Counted from the first letter of the stretch, positions 19,617 through 27,267 are shown. The stretch is DNA of 35,848 nucleotides from an uncultured Erwinia sp. (GCA_945290265.1 CALYQW010000032.1:1-35848), one strand, 5' to 3'. Numbers and translations: made by a program. Notes: a model not told the origin generated them from the sequence alone.

Positions 19617-20336
19617 TTACCTTTTATGTTCTTGCAAAGATATTAAATTAAAATCATTACTGCAGGTTATCCATTGCGCAAAAAGATTACTCTTTTCCAC
19701 GGATATTGCCTGCTGTAGTCTGGCTAAATTAACAATGTTTTTTTCTAAAATTAAATGCAGCATCATACAGTCAAATTGAGCAAGTTTTTTCTTCATCACC
19801 TGATGATCTTTATTCCTAAAGATCGCCAGTGACTCAGTTTGCTGATTATCCGTCGCAGTTTTTTCGTCACGCTGAACAGTAAAAGGCACACGAATATATT
19901 TCAGCGTTGGATTCAGGATCACCGTTACTGCACTGCTATCCTCAATCCCGTCGTAATGTATATTCCCGGGGATCACTTTTTCCGGATCAATTTCAACGCT
20001 AAACAATACCCATTCATATTCTGCCAGCATCCTCAGTTCTGCATCAATGCGGGTACAGTGCTGGAGATAAGCCACAAACTCGGTGGCAATATGATGGAAT
20101 TCAGGTTCATTTGCCCCATGATTTGCCAGAAAGTCATCGGTTAACTCTGCAACTTTTTCTGCACCTAACTCTGCACTCAGCGCCGGAAAACTCTTCTCAA
20201 TTACGCCGGTAATATTACCGCGCAAAAACTCGCGATAATTAATAATGGCTGTATTTTGACAGTGACAGTCTTTTTCCCGTAACGTCGTGCATAATTCACG
20301 AATGTGTTGCGTGAGTTTTAGTGGAACTCCGCTCAT
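19617..20336 (-). CDS. DUF2063 partner protein of the MNIO (BufC/HvfC-like)
   Basis: In MNIO pathways a DUF2063-type protein binds the precursor peptide and presents it to the DUF692 enzyme. The N-terminal domain here shows the family pattern NYREFLRGNITGVIEKSFPAL (33-53) and the FLANHGANEPEFHHIATEFVAYLQH region (69-93), then LAEYEWVLFSVE (104-115). The C-terminal part is variable and hydrophilic. I choose the ATG at 20336 (MSGVPLKL, 239 residues) because AGGA stands 7 bases upstream; in-frame ATGs at 20360 and 20375 have no such site. The start lies 41 bases inside the MNIO gene. The gene is visibly AT-richer than its neighbours. Confidence 0.82.
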   Translation of the reverse strand: MSGVPLKLTQHIRELCTTLREKDCHCQNTAIINYREFLRGNITGVIEKSFPALSAELGAEKVAELTDDFLANHGANEPEFHHIATEFVAYLQHCTRIDAELRMLAEYEWVLFSVEIDPEKVIPGNIHYDGIEDSSAVTVILNPTLKYIRVPFTVQRDEKTATDNQQTESLAIFRNKDHQVMKKKLAQFDCMMLHLILEKNIVNLARLQQAISVEKSNLFAQWITCSNDFNLISLQEHKR

Positions 20337-21180
20337 TCTTTTTTCCTGTCTGTTGTACATATCCCCTGATATCATTCAGTTCCTGACAGAGTTCTGCCAG
20401 TGGGGGGATATTATTGTCACGTTCCAGTAACAGTGGTCGACTACCATGACAATCAAATGTTTCCTGTGCCAGTTTAAGCACGTCTTCTTCAACCGGCATA
20501 CCGTGGGTATCAATAATGCCCTGGCTGGTCTTCAGATGTCCGGCAATATGATAATAACGAATTTGCTTTCCCGGTAATGTCCGGATAAAGCTGACCGGAT
20601 CGTAATGATGGTTCTGCCCGTTCACCCAGACATTATTAATATCCAGCAGCATCTGACACTGACTTTTTTCCAGCAGCGTCAGCCAGAATTCCAGTTCGGG
20701 CATTTCGCCAGCATAACGGTGATACCAGGAGATATTTTCCAGTACCAGTGGACGGTCGAGAATATCCTGCACCTGATGAATGCGGTCGGTGAGGTAAGCA
20801 ATATTTTCAGCGAAGCGCGGTATCGGTAACAGATCATAGAGATAGCCCTGTTCATCCCGGGAAAAGCTGAGATGATCGCTGTAAATCTCAATCTGATACT
20901 CATCGAGGAACGCCCGAATATTTTTCAGATAATCGACGTTCAGCGGCTGGGTATCACCAATCGATAAACTCAGCCCGTGCGCCACCAGCGGGTACTTTGT
21001 CGCAATATCATCCAGCATACTGCGGCGCACGCCGCCGGGCGTCATCCAGTTATCCGGCGCCAGCTCTAGGAAATCAACATCCTCCCTGTGCGGTTGTGCG
21101 CACAGGGCGTCAAGATGCTCAGTACGCAGCCCGATGCCCTGACTGGTGTACGCTATTGGCCGCATACGCCGCTCGCACAT
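20296..21180 (-). CDS. DUF692 multinuclear non-heme iron oxygenase (MNIO; BufB/HvfB/MbnB-like)
   Basis: MNIOs are TIM-barrel enzymes with two or three iron ions that oxidatively modify cysteine or other residues of peptides, as in methanobactin (MbnB), 3-thiaglutamate (TglH) and copper-binding bufferins/HvfA. The family residues are in place (numbered from the ATG at 21180): GIGLR 15-19, FLELAPDNW 37-45, H68 in VAHGLSLSIG, SDHLS 101-105, LENISWY 147-153, LLDINNVWV 178-186, H211 and H215 in YHIAGH, DTHG 224-227, LLLERD 250-255. An ATG at 21165 is an equally possible start. The gene begins inside the precursor gene and ends inside the DUF2063 gene. The last 15 residues are a hydrophilic, non-conserved tail. 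Confidence 0.92.
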   Translation of the reverse strand: MCERRMRPIAYTSQGIGLRTEHLDALCAQPHREDVDFLELAPDNWMTPGGVRRSMLDDIATKYPLVAHGLSLSIGDTQPLNVDYLKNIRAFLDEYQIEIYSDHLSFSRDEQGYLYDLLPIPRFAENIAYLTDRIHQVQDILDRPLVLENISWYHRYAGEMPELEFWLTLLEKSQCQMLLDINNVWVNGQNHHYDPVSFIRTLPGKQIRYYHIAGHLKTSQGIIDTHGMPVEEDVLKLAQETFDCHGSRPLLLERDNNIPPLAELCQELNDIRGYVQQTGKKNERSSTKTHATHS

Positions 21181-21464
21181 TTTTCTGCGACTTCTTTAGT
21201 GAAAGTTTCCGCCTGATCCCCTTTGGCGTCCAAACCGCATTTACCATCGCGGCTGCGCACCAGACGATCCTGCGGATCGTGGGTAATATGGGCTTTTTCG
21301 TACAGTTTTTCCGTACCACACTTACCGCTGGCACACTTACCGCCGGAGGTTTTCGCCTTAGGAGCAACCGCCTGAGGGGCCGGATTATCCCCCTGGGCCA
21401 TTGTGGGTGCGCTTATGCCGACAAAGGAGCCCAGCGCGATAGACAGAATCAGCTTATTGTTCAT
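21153..21464 (-). CDS. secreted cysteine-motif peptide, probable MNIO substrate (bufferin/HvfA-like RiPP precursor)
   Basis: A 103-residue protein with a Sec signal peptide (MNNKLILSIALGSFVGISAPTMA, cleavage after A23) and five cysteines: C44, C49, C76, C96, C101. They lie in KCASGKCG (43-50), DGKCG (73-77) and KCASGVCG (95-102). GKCG units resemble the EGKCG motifs of HvfA and BufA-type peptides, whose cysteines are changed by an MNIO into oxazolone/thioamide-type copper ligands. The basic stretch DPQDRLVRSR links the clusters. Its ATG overlaps the upstream hydrolase stop (ATGA), with AGGAGA before it; the MNIO gene begins in its 3' end. It is not the DUF2282 (BufA1) type, as far as I can judge. 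That it is the enzyme's substrate is inferred from position and motif. Confidence 0.85.
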   Translation of the reverse strand: MNNKLILSIALGSFVGISAPTMAQGDNPAPQAVAPKAKTSGGKCASGKCGTEKLYEKAHITHDPQDRLVRSRDGKCGLDAKGDQAETFTKEVAEKCASGVCGQ

Positions 21465-22417
21465 TTCTCTTCTCCTGAATCAGGAATATTCACCGGAAAG
21501 CAGGACAGATCGCGGCTGGTGTAAATTTCACCTTTGTAGTACTGCTTAATGATTTTTACCGTCTCATCCTTCAGCATCAGGCTTTTACCCATAAAGTGAT
21601 TCAGCACCAGCTTCTTTGGCTGTATTTTGGCCGCAATTTTCCCCACCACCGATGGCGTGGCATGCATAAAGCGTGATCCTTCATCGGCGTTTTCATCGAT
21701 CGCCGCCGGCATCACCAGGATATCCGCCCCTTTGGCGAAATCGATAAACGCCTCGTTGGAGCCATTCTGGTCGGCAGAAATCACAATCGTGCCTTCAGCG
21801 GTATCAATACGGTAGGCCACGCAGGGCACATCGCCGTGCGGGATCCCCAGCGCGGTGACTTTCAGTCCATCCTGGTCATACACCAGCTGCGGGGTTTTGC
21901 TGTGGTAATCGAGATCTTTCAGGTTGGTTTTCAGCTGAATGCCGTCTTCCGCCCGATACAGCCCGTCAAGGTAGGCATAAGCGCCATGCTCTTTACCGAA
22001 CATATCGGCAAAATATTGTGTCATCGACGGGAAAGCACCGCCACTTTGCGGGCCACTCACCAGTACCTCTTTTGGCTGGCTGAGAAAGAAGCCACCTTTT
22101 AACAGTGCAGGCAGGTCATCGACGTGATCGGTATGGAAATGAGTCAGGGCGATCAGGCTCAGATCTTCCAGACGCGCGCCTGACTGACCAAAGCGCAGAA
22201 AGGTGCCGCTACCAGCATCTATCAGAATGCGCGATTTGCCTTTCCACCAAATTACTTCGCCGGAAGAGGCGCGCTGATCGTCAGAAATCGGACCGCCCGA
22301 TCCTAACAACTGCAGCGTGTAATCCTTACGCTCACACTGTGTGCCGGTTGCCAACGCGTTTGCAGCAAATACCATGGCGCTTGAGACGATCAGCGCTTTA
22401 CCCAGAAATGATTTCAA
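21461..22417 (-). CDS. periplasmic metallo-beta-lactamase-fold hydrolase, first gene of the MNIO operon
   Basis: A 318-residue MBL-fold protein. The zinc motif H93-F-H95-T-D97-H98 is followed by IPHGD, ISADQNGSN and a late NHFMG histidine, the ligand order of the RNase Z/arylsulfatase-like branch. I start it at the TTG at 22417, because TAAGGAG lies 6 bases upstream and the protein then begins with a good signal peptide (MKSFLGKALIVSSAMVFAANALA, cleavage after A23). The ATG at 22456 would put 13 extra residues before it. RNase Z itself is cytoplasmic, so a secreted protein must do something else; no substrate can be named. It has three cysteines in the mature part (C28, one near VPC, one near SCF). 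Its stop overlaps the precursor start, implying coupling. Confidence 0.85.
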   Translation of the reverse strand: MKSFLGKALIVSSAMVFAANALATGTQCERKDYTLQLLGSGGPISDDQRASSGEVIWWKGKSRILIDAGSGTFLRFGQSGARLEDLSLIALTHFHTDHVDDLPALLKGGFFLSQPKEVLVSGPQSGGAFPSMTQYFADMFGKEHGAYAYLDGLYRAEDGIQLKTNLKDLDYHSKTPQLVYDQDGLKVTALGIPHGDVPCVAYRIDTAEGTIVISADQNGSNEAFIDFAKGADILVMPAAIDENADEGSRFMHATPSVVGKIAAKIQPKKLVLNHFMGKSLMLKDETVKIIKQYYKGEIYTSRDLSCFPVNIPDSGEEK

Positions 22418-22847
22418 CGGACACTCCTTACAGATTGATACCCAGAGGCAAAGCAACAGGTGAAGCAGTAATGGCTATTGCAGGACACAACCAGAAATAA
22501 TTTGTGTTCATTATGATTTTCTTAATAAAAACCTATCCGAAAGAAACAAAGCCTCTGCCTGAATATCAGTTAAAATTCTGAAAAATATATAATATCCATC
22601 CGACCACATGTTCTTACTCCAGGGGATATTTACCTGAAAAAGTAAGAATTTCCTGTTACATCTTTAATAAAAAAGACAATAACAGAACGCAATAAATTTA
22701 TTAAATTTATTATATTTATGTTAATTATCTGTTTTACAGGTATAGAAAGTGGTCATCGCCATCACTCGCGCCCGTTATCCTGAGCGGGTATAGTAGCGCC
22801 AGCGTATTAACATAATGATTAGCTTAATCTTAAGAGGAAGTGAGAAA
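22418..22847. promoter_or_regulatory. AT-rich divergent region between the MNIO operon and ppiC
   Basis: These 430 bases should hold the promoters of the leftward operon and of ppiC. A nested inverted repeat at 22611-22648 has outer arms TTCTTACT and AGTAAGAA and inner arms CAGG and CCTG around GGATATTTA. Two perfect tandem copies of AAATTTATT occupy 22694-22711. On the minus strand, TATTAT/TATATT-like -10 candidates lie near 22585-22597. For ppiC, TATAGT at 22789-22794 is a -10 candidate without a matching -35. I see no recognisable CueR, CopY or Fur site. No gene is apparent. Confidence 0.5.
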
Positions 22848-23129
22848 ATGGCGAAAACCGCAGCAGCCCTTCATATTCTGGTGAAGGAAGAGAGCCTGGC
22901 ACAGGATCTGTTGGCTCAGTTACAGCAGGGTGCCGACTTTGAGAAGCTGGCAAAAAAACACTCTATCTGCCCGTCAGGCAAAAAAGGCGGTCATCTGGGA
23001 GAGTTTAAGCAGGGGGCGATGGTGCCGGCATTCGATAAAGTGGTGTTCTCCTGCCCGCTGATTGAGCCGCAGGGTCCACTGCATACTCAGTTCGGCTATC
23101 ACATTATCAAAGTGCTGTACCGTAACTAA
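22848..23129 (+). CDS. ppiC: peptidyl-prolyl cis-trans isomerase C (parvulin)
   Basis: PpiC is a small cytoplasmic parvulin rotamase acting on X-Pro bonds. From the ATG at 22848 the product is 93 residues, the exact E. coli length, beginning [14 protein letters not shown] after the initiator. Parvulin landmarks are H9 (ALHIL), [18 protein letters not shown] (about 38-55), [12 protein letters not shown] (about 59-70) and the C-terminal H in [15 protein letters not shown] precedes the start; the frame stays open 33 bases further upstream without support. Convergent with ilvC, sharing the terminator between them. Confidence 0.95.
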   Translation: MAKTAAALHILVKEESLAQDLLAQLQQGADFEKLAKKHSICPSGKKGGHLGEFKQGAMVPAFDKVVFSCPLIEPQGPLHTQFGYHIIKVLYRN

Positions 23130-23152
23130 AAAAAGGTGCCACAACGGGCACC
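23128..23152 (-). terminator. intrinsic terminator of ilvC
   Basis: On the minus strand GGTGCC and GGCACC pair around CGTTGT and are followed by seven T. It lies about 45 bases past the ilvC stop and overlaps the very end of ppiC. Confidence 0.8.
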
Positions 23153-23159
23153 TGGTGCT

Positions 23160-23179
23160 GAGGACGGCAAGCCGTCCTC
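23160..23179. repeat. perfect inverted repeat between ppiC and ilvC
   Basis: GAGGACGGC (23160-23168) and GCCGTCCTC (23171-23179) are exact reverse complements with a two-base loop. Lying between two convergent genes beside a conventional terminator, it could act as an mRNA 3'-end stabiliser for either transcript. Confidence 0.55.
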
Positions 23180-23196
23180 ACGACAGCTCTGGCAGA

Positions 23197-24675
23197 TTAG
23201 CCTGCTACCGCAATACGCTTCATATCTTTCATATAACCACGCAGCGTATGACCCACCTGCTCAATGGGATGCTGGCGAATCGCTTCGTTAACATCACGTA
23301 ACTGCGCGTTATCCACCGCCGTACTGGTCGGGTTAGCTTTACCCAGATCGCCCGGCTGCAGCTTGCTCATAAATTCCTTTAGCAGCGGTACCGCTGCATA
23401 AGAGAACAGGTAGTTACCGTATTCGGCGGTATCCGAAATCACCACGTTCATTTCATACAGACGCTTACGGGCGATGGTATTGGCGATCAGCGGCAGTTCA
23501 TGCAGTGATTCATAGTAAGCCGATTCAGCGATGATCCCGGCAGCGACCATGGTTTCAAACGCCAGCTCAACACCCGCTTTCACCATGGCAATCATCACTA
23601 CACCCTGATCGAAGTAATCCTGTTCAGCAATTTTACCTTCAAACTGCGGCGCGTTTTCAAACGCGGTTGTTCCGGTCTCTTCACGCCAGCCCAGCAGTTT
23701 CTTATCATCATTTGCCCAGTCAGCCATCATGCCGGAGGAGAATTCACCGGAAATGATGTCATCCATATGCTTTTGGAACAGCGGGGCCATAATGGTTTTC
23801 AGCTGCTCAGACAGCGCGTAAGCGCGCAGTTTCGCCGGGTTCGACAGGCGATCCATCATCAGGGTAATACCGCCCTGCTTCAGCGCTTCGGTCACGGTTT
23901 CCCAGCCAAACTGGATCAGTTTTTCCGCGTAAGCCGGGTCAGTGCCGTCCGCCACCAGCTTGTCAAAGCACAGCAGTGAACCGGCCTGCAGCATACCGCA
24001 CAGGATGGTCTGCTCACCCATCAGATCCGACTTCACTTCTGCCACAAAGGAAGACTCCAGCACGCCGGCACGATGACCACCGGTGGCCGCCGCCCAGGCT
24101 TTGGCAATCGCCATGCCTTCGCCTTTCGGATCGTTTTCCGGGTGAACCGCAATCAGCGTCGGCACACCAAAGCCACGCTTGTACTCTTCACGCACTTCAG
24201 TACCCGGACATTTTGGCGCTACCATTACCACGGTCACGTCTTTACGCACCTGCTCACCCACTTCGACAATGTTAAAGCCGTGCGAGTAACCCAGCGCCGC
24301 GCCATCTTTCATCAGCGGCTGCACTGCCTGCACTACCGAGGTGTGCTGCTTATCCGGCGTCAGGTTGATCACCAGATCGGCCTGCGGGATCAGCTCTTCG
24401 TAGCTGCCAACGGTGAAGCCGTTTTCCGTGGCTTTACGCCATGATGCACGCTTTTCCGCAATCGCTTCTTTGCGCAGCGCATAAGCAATGTTCAGACCGG
24501 AATCGCGCATATTCAGCCCCTGGTTAAGGCCCTGAGCACCACAGCCAACGATGACAATTTTTTTGCCTTTCAGGTAGCTGGCTTCGTCCGCAAATTCATT
24601 ACGGGCCATAAAGCGACATTTACCTAACTGCGCTAACTGGTTGCGCAGGTTTAATGTGTTGAAATAGTTAGCCAT
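23197..24675 (-). CDS. ilvC: ketol-acid reductoisomerase (class II)
   Basis: IlvC isomerises and reduces acetolactate or acetohydroxybutyrate with NADPH and Mg2+, the second common step of valine and isoleucine synthesis. From the ATG at 24675 it has 492 residues, the long class II form of enterobacteria (E. coli 491), starting [21 protein letters not shown] after the initiator. The NADP-binding loop is [18 protein letters not shown]; two KARI C-terminal domains follow. GGAG precedes the start. The frame open to 24819 upstream is not coding. It is divergent from ilvY, whose product activates it in E. coli when acetolactate-type substrates are bound. Confidence 0.97.
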   Translation of the reverse strand: MANYFNTLNLRNQLAQLGKCRFMARNEFADEASYLKGKKIVIVGCGAQGLNQGLNMRDSGLNIAYALRKEAIAEKRASWRKATENGFTVGSYEELIPQADLVINLTPDKQHTSVVQAVQPLMKDGAALGYSHGFNIVEVGEQVRKDVTVVMVAPKCPGTEVREEYKRGFGVPTLIAVHPENDPKGEGMAIAKAWAAATGGHRAGVLESSFVAEVKSDLMGEQTILCGMLQAGSLLCFDKLVADGTDPAYAEKLIQFGWETVTEALKQGGITLMMDRLSNPAKLRAYALSEQLKTIMAPLFQKHMDDIISGEFSSGMMADWANDDKKLLGWREETGTTAFENAPQFEGKIAEQDYFDQGVVMIAMVKAGVELAFETMVAAGIIAESAYYESLHELPLIANTIARKRLYEMNVVISDTAEYGNYLFSYAAVPLLKEFMSKLQPGDLGKANPTSTAVDNAQLRDVNEAIRQHPIEQVGHTLRGYMKDMKRIAVAG

Positions 24676-24839
24676 GGATACTCCGTATCGGGTTGTGTTC
24701 GCAATTTTATTGGTGTCAGGACCGTTTTTTGTCTGTCCCGTATAAACCCCATCATATGACAGGAATTGCATTGCTGAAATTGATATATTGACAACATTAC
24801 ATTGCAATTTCTGCAACATTACTTCAAGGCGGACAGCTT
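24676..24839. promoter_or_regulatory. ilvY-ilvC divergent control region with IlvY operator
   Basis: TTGCA-ATTTC-TGCAA at 24802-24816 is a perfect LysR-type inverted repeat (T-N11-A) placed as the E. coli IlvY operator is. A related degenerate half, TTGCATTGC, lies near 24766-24774. The string ATTGACAAC (24787-24795) contains TTGACA rightwards and TTGTCA leftwards, so both divergent promoters may share their -35 region. -10 boxes are weak on both strands, as expected for an activated ilvC promoter. Confidence 0.65.
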
Positions 24840-25721
24840 ATGGATCTGCGTGATCTTAAAGTGTTTCTTCACCTGGCGGAGAGCTGCCATTTCGGTCACA
24901 GCGCCCGCGCGATGCATGTCAGCCCCTCCACACTGTCCCGCCAGATACAGCGGCTTGAGGAGGATATTGGTCAGCCGCTGTTTTTACGCGATAACCGCAC
25001 CGTCACACTGACGGAGGCCGGCGAACAGCTGCGCCAGTTTGCCCGGCAAACCCTGTTGCAATACCAGCAGATGTGCCAGCACCTCAATCAGCATAATCCT
25101 TCATTGAGCGGTGAACTGAAGCTGTTCTGTTCAGTGACCGCCGCCTACAGTCATCTGCCGCCAGTGCTCGATCGCTTCCGCGCCGCGCACCCGCTGGTAG
25201 AAATTAAACTCACCACCGGCGATGCCGCCGATGCGCTAACCAAAGTGCAGTCCGGGGCAGCGGATCTGGCGATTGCCGGACGGCCTGAGTCACTCCCTGC
25301 CAGCATTGCTTTTCATCCTCAGGGATTAATTCCGCTGGTGATGATTGCCCCGGCATTACCCTGCACGGTGCGCAGTCAGGCAACAGAGCCGCAGCCGGAC
25401 TGGACGAAAATCCCGTTTATCATTCCCGACCAGGGCCCGGCACGCCGCCGCATCGACCTCTGGTTCCGTCAGCGCCGGCTGGCGAATCCCCAGATTTACG
25501 CCACCGTCTCCGGCCATGAAGCCATTGTGCCGATGGTGGCGCTTGGCTGCGGCATTGCCCTGCTGCCGGATGTGGTGCTCGAAAACAGTCCCGAACCGGT
25601 ACGTAACCGGATTCTGGTGCTGGAAAACGTCGAACGGGTCGCGCCGCTGGAGCTGGGTATTTGTGTACAAAAAAAGCGGCTCAGCGAGCCGCTGATTGAT
25701 GCCTTTTGGAACCAGCTTTAA
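24840..25721 (+). CDS. ilvY: LysR-type regulator IlvY
   Basis: IlvY activates ilvC in response to acetolactate or acetohydroxybutyrate and represses itself. The 293-residue protein has the LysR N-terminal helix-turn-helix (MDLRDLKVFLHLAESCHFGHSARAM, then STLSRQIQRLEEDIG) and a type 2 periplasmic-binding-like effector domain from about 90. It is divergent from ilvC. Its stop and that of convergent ilvA share TTAA (25718-25721). Its last 16 or so codons contain the hairpin that appears to end the ilvLGMEDA transcript. Confidence 0.95.
   Translation: MDLRDLKVFLHLAESCHFGHSARAMHVSPSTLSRQIQRLEEDIGQPLFLRDNRTVTLTEAGEQLRQFARQTLLQYQQMCQHLNQHNPSLSGELKLFCSVTAAYSHLPPVLDRFRAAHPLVEIKLTTGDAADALTKVQSGAADLAIAGRPESLPASIAFHPQGLIPLVMIAPALPCTVRSQATEPQPDWTKIPFIIPDQGPARRRIDLWFRQRRLANPQIYATVSGHEAIVPMVALGCGIALLPDVVLENSPEPVRNRILVLENVERVAPLELGICVQKKRLSEPLIDAFWNQL
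25669..25693 (-). terminator. intrinsic terminator of the ilvLGMEDA operon, inside the ilvY coding region
   Basis: On the minus strand AGCGGCTC and GAGCCGCT form a perfect 8-pair GC-rich stem with the loop GCT, followed by seven T. It lies 25 bases past the ilvA stop, within the last codons of ilvY. Confidence 0.8.
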
Positions 25722-27262
25722 CCGGCAAGGAAAAAGCGAAATGCCGGATTGCTGGTTTCATCATGGAAGTCATAACCCAGCGCCGCCAGATGCTGTTCAA
25801 ACTGGGGTTCATCATCCCCCAGTTCAAAAGCCGCCAGCACCCGGCCATAATCGGTGCCATGACTGCGATAATGAAACAGTGAGATATTCCAGTAAGTCCC
25901 CAGGGTCTGCAGAAATTTCAGCAGCGCGCCTGGGGCTTCCGGAAATTCAAAACTGAACAGACGCTCACGCAGCGGACGCGAGGGGCGTCCTCCCACCATA
26001 TAACGCACGTGCAGCTTGGCCATTTCATCATCGGAAAGATCGACCACCTGATAACCCCCGTCCGTCAGCAGCTGCATGATCTCCTTGCGTTCTTCCAGCC
26101 CGCGGGTTAAGCGCACGCCAACGAAAATGCAGGCGTTATCCGAATCGGCATAACGGTAGTTAAACTCGGTCACTGCACGCCCGCCCAGCAGCTGACAGAA
26201 GCGCAGAAAGCTGCCCTGGCGTTCCGGAATCGTGACCGCCAGCAGCGCTTCACGCTGCTCGCCCAGTTCACAGCGTTCGGAGACATAGCGTAAGCCGTGG
26301 AAGTTAACGTTCGCCCCGGACAGCACGTGCGCCAGGCGCTCACCCTGAATCTGATGCTGTTGGATATATTTTTTCATCCCTGCCAGCGCCAGCGCCCCGG
26401 AAGGCTCCGCCACCGCGCGCACATCATCAAACAGATCTTTCATCGCCGCACAGATAGCATCGCTGTCCACGGTCACGATGTCGTCCAGATATTCCTGGCA
26501 CAGGCGGAAGGTTTCACTGCCAATGCGTTTAACCGCCACCCCTTCCGCAAACAGCCCGACGCGCGGCAGATCCACCGGCTGACCAGCATCCAGTGCCGCC
26601 TTCAGGCAGGCTGAGTCTTCTGCTTCCACCGCGATCACTTTGATCTGCGGCATCAGCTGTTTGATCAGCACCGCCACGCCAGCCGCCAGGCCGCCGCCGC
26701 CCACCGGCACAAAAATACGATCCAGATGTGCATCCTGTTGCAGCAATTCCATCGCCAGGGTGCCCTGACCGGCAATCACCATCGGATGATCGAACGGCGG
26801 CACAAAGGTGTACCCCTGCTGCTGCGCCAGCTCAATTGCTTTCGATTTGGCTTCGTCGAAGTTGGCACCGTACAGATACGCTTCGCCGCCAAAGGCGCGT
26901 ACCGCATCGACCTTGATATCGGCGGTGCTGACCGGCATCACGATCAGCGATTTAATCCCCAGCTTTGTCGCCGACAGCGCCACACCCTGCGCGTGATTCC
27001 CCGCCGACGCGGTCACTACGCCCTGCGCTTTCTGCTGTTCACTCAGACCGGCAATCATGGCGTAAGCCCCGCGCAGCTTAAAGCTGTGTACCGGCTGTCT
27101 GTCTTCACGCTTCACCAGGATGATGTTCCCCAGGCGGGCAGAAATTTTTTCCATCTTCTGCAGCGGCGTGACCGCCGCGACTTCGTAGACAGGCGCACGC
27201 AATACCGCGCGCAGATACTCGGCGCCACAGGGCTGTGCGGACAGCGGTTGCGACTCAGCCAT
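25718..27262 (-). CDS. ilvA: threonine dehydratase, biosynthetic
   Basis: IlvA deaminates threonine to 2-oxobutanoate, the committed step of isoleucine synthesis, inhibited by isoleucine. The 514 residues equal the E. coli length. The PLP lysine is K62 in VHSFKLRGAY; the phosphate-binding loop is GGGGLAAG near 188-195. The C-terminal third from about 330 holds the two ACT-like regulatory subdomains (ALLAVTIPERQGSFLRFCQLLG and LFSFEFPEAPGALLKFLQTLG). It is last in the operon, starting 5 bases after ilvD. Confidence 0.97.
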   Translation of the reverse strand: MAESQPLSAQPCGAEYLRAVLRAPVYEVAAVTPLQKMEKISARLGNIILVKREDRQPVHSFKLRGAYAMIAGLSEQQKAQGVVTASAGNHAQGVALSATKLGIKSLIVMPVSTADIKVDAVRAFGGEAYLYGANFDEAKSKAIELAQQQGYTFVPPFDHPMVIAGQGTLAMELLQQDAHLDRIFVPVGGGGLAAGVAVLIKQLMPQIKVIAVEAEDSACLKAALDAGQPVDLPRVGLFAEGVAVKRIGSETFRLCQEYLDDIVTVDSDAICAAMKDLFDDVRAVAEPSGALALAGMKKYIQQHQIQGERLAHVLSGANVNFHGLRYVSERCELGEQREALLAVTIPERQGSFLRFCQLLGGRAVTEFNYRYADSDNACIFVGVRLTRGLEERKEIMQLLTDGGYQVVDLSDDEMAKLHVRYMVGGRPSRPLRERLFSFEFPEAPGALLKFLQTLGTYWNISLFHYRSHGTDYGRVLAAFELGDDEPQFEQHLAALGYDFHDETSNPAFRFFLAG

Positions 27263-27267
27263 TTTGC

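Noticed and set aside
24676-24819. 48-residue N-terminal extension of IlvC
   Set aside because: It covers the IlvY operator and promoter region, and the E. coli-like start at 24675 gives the normal length.
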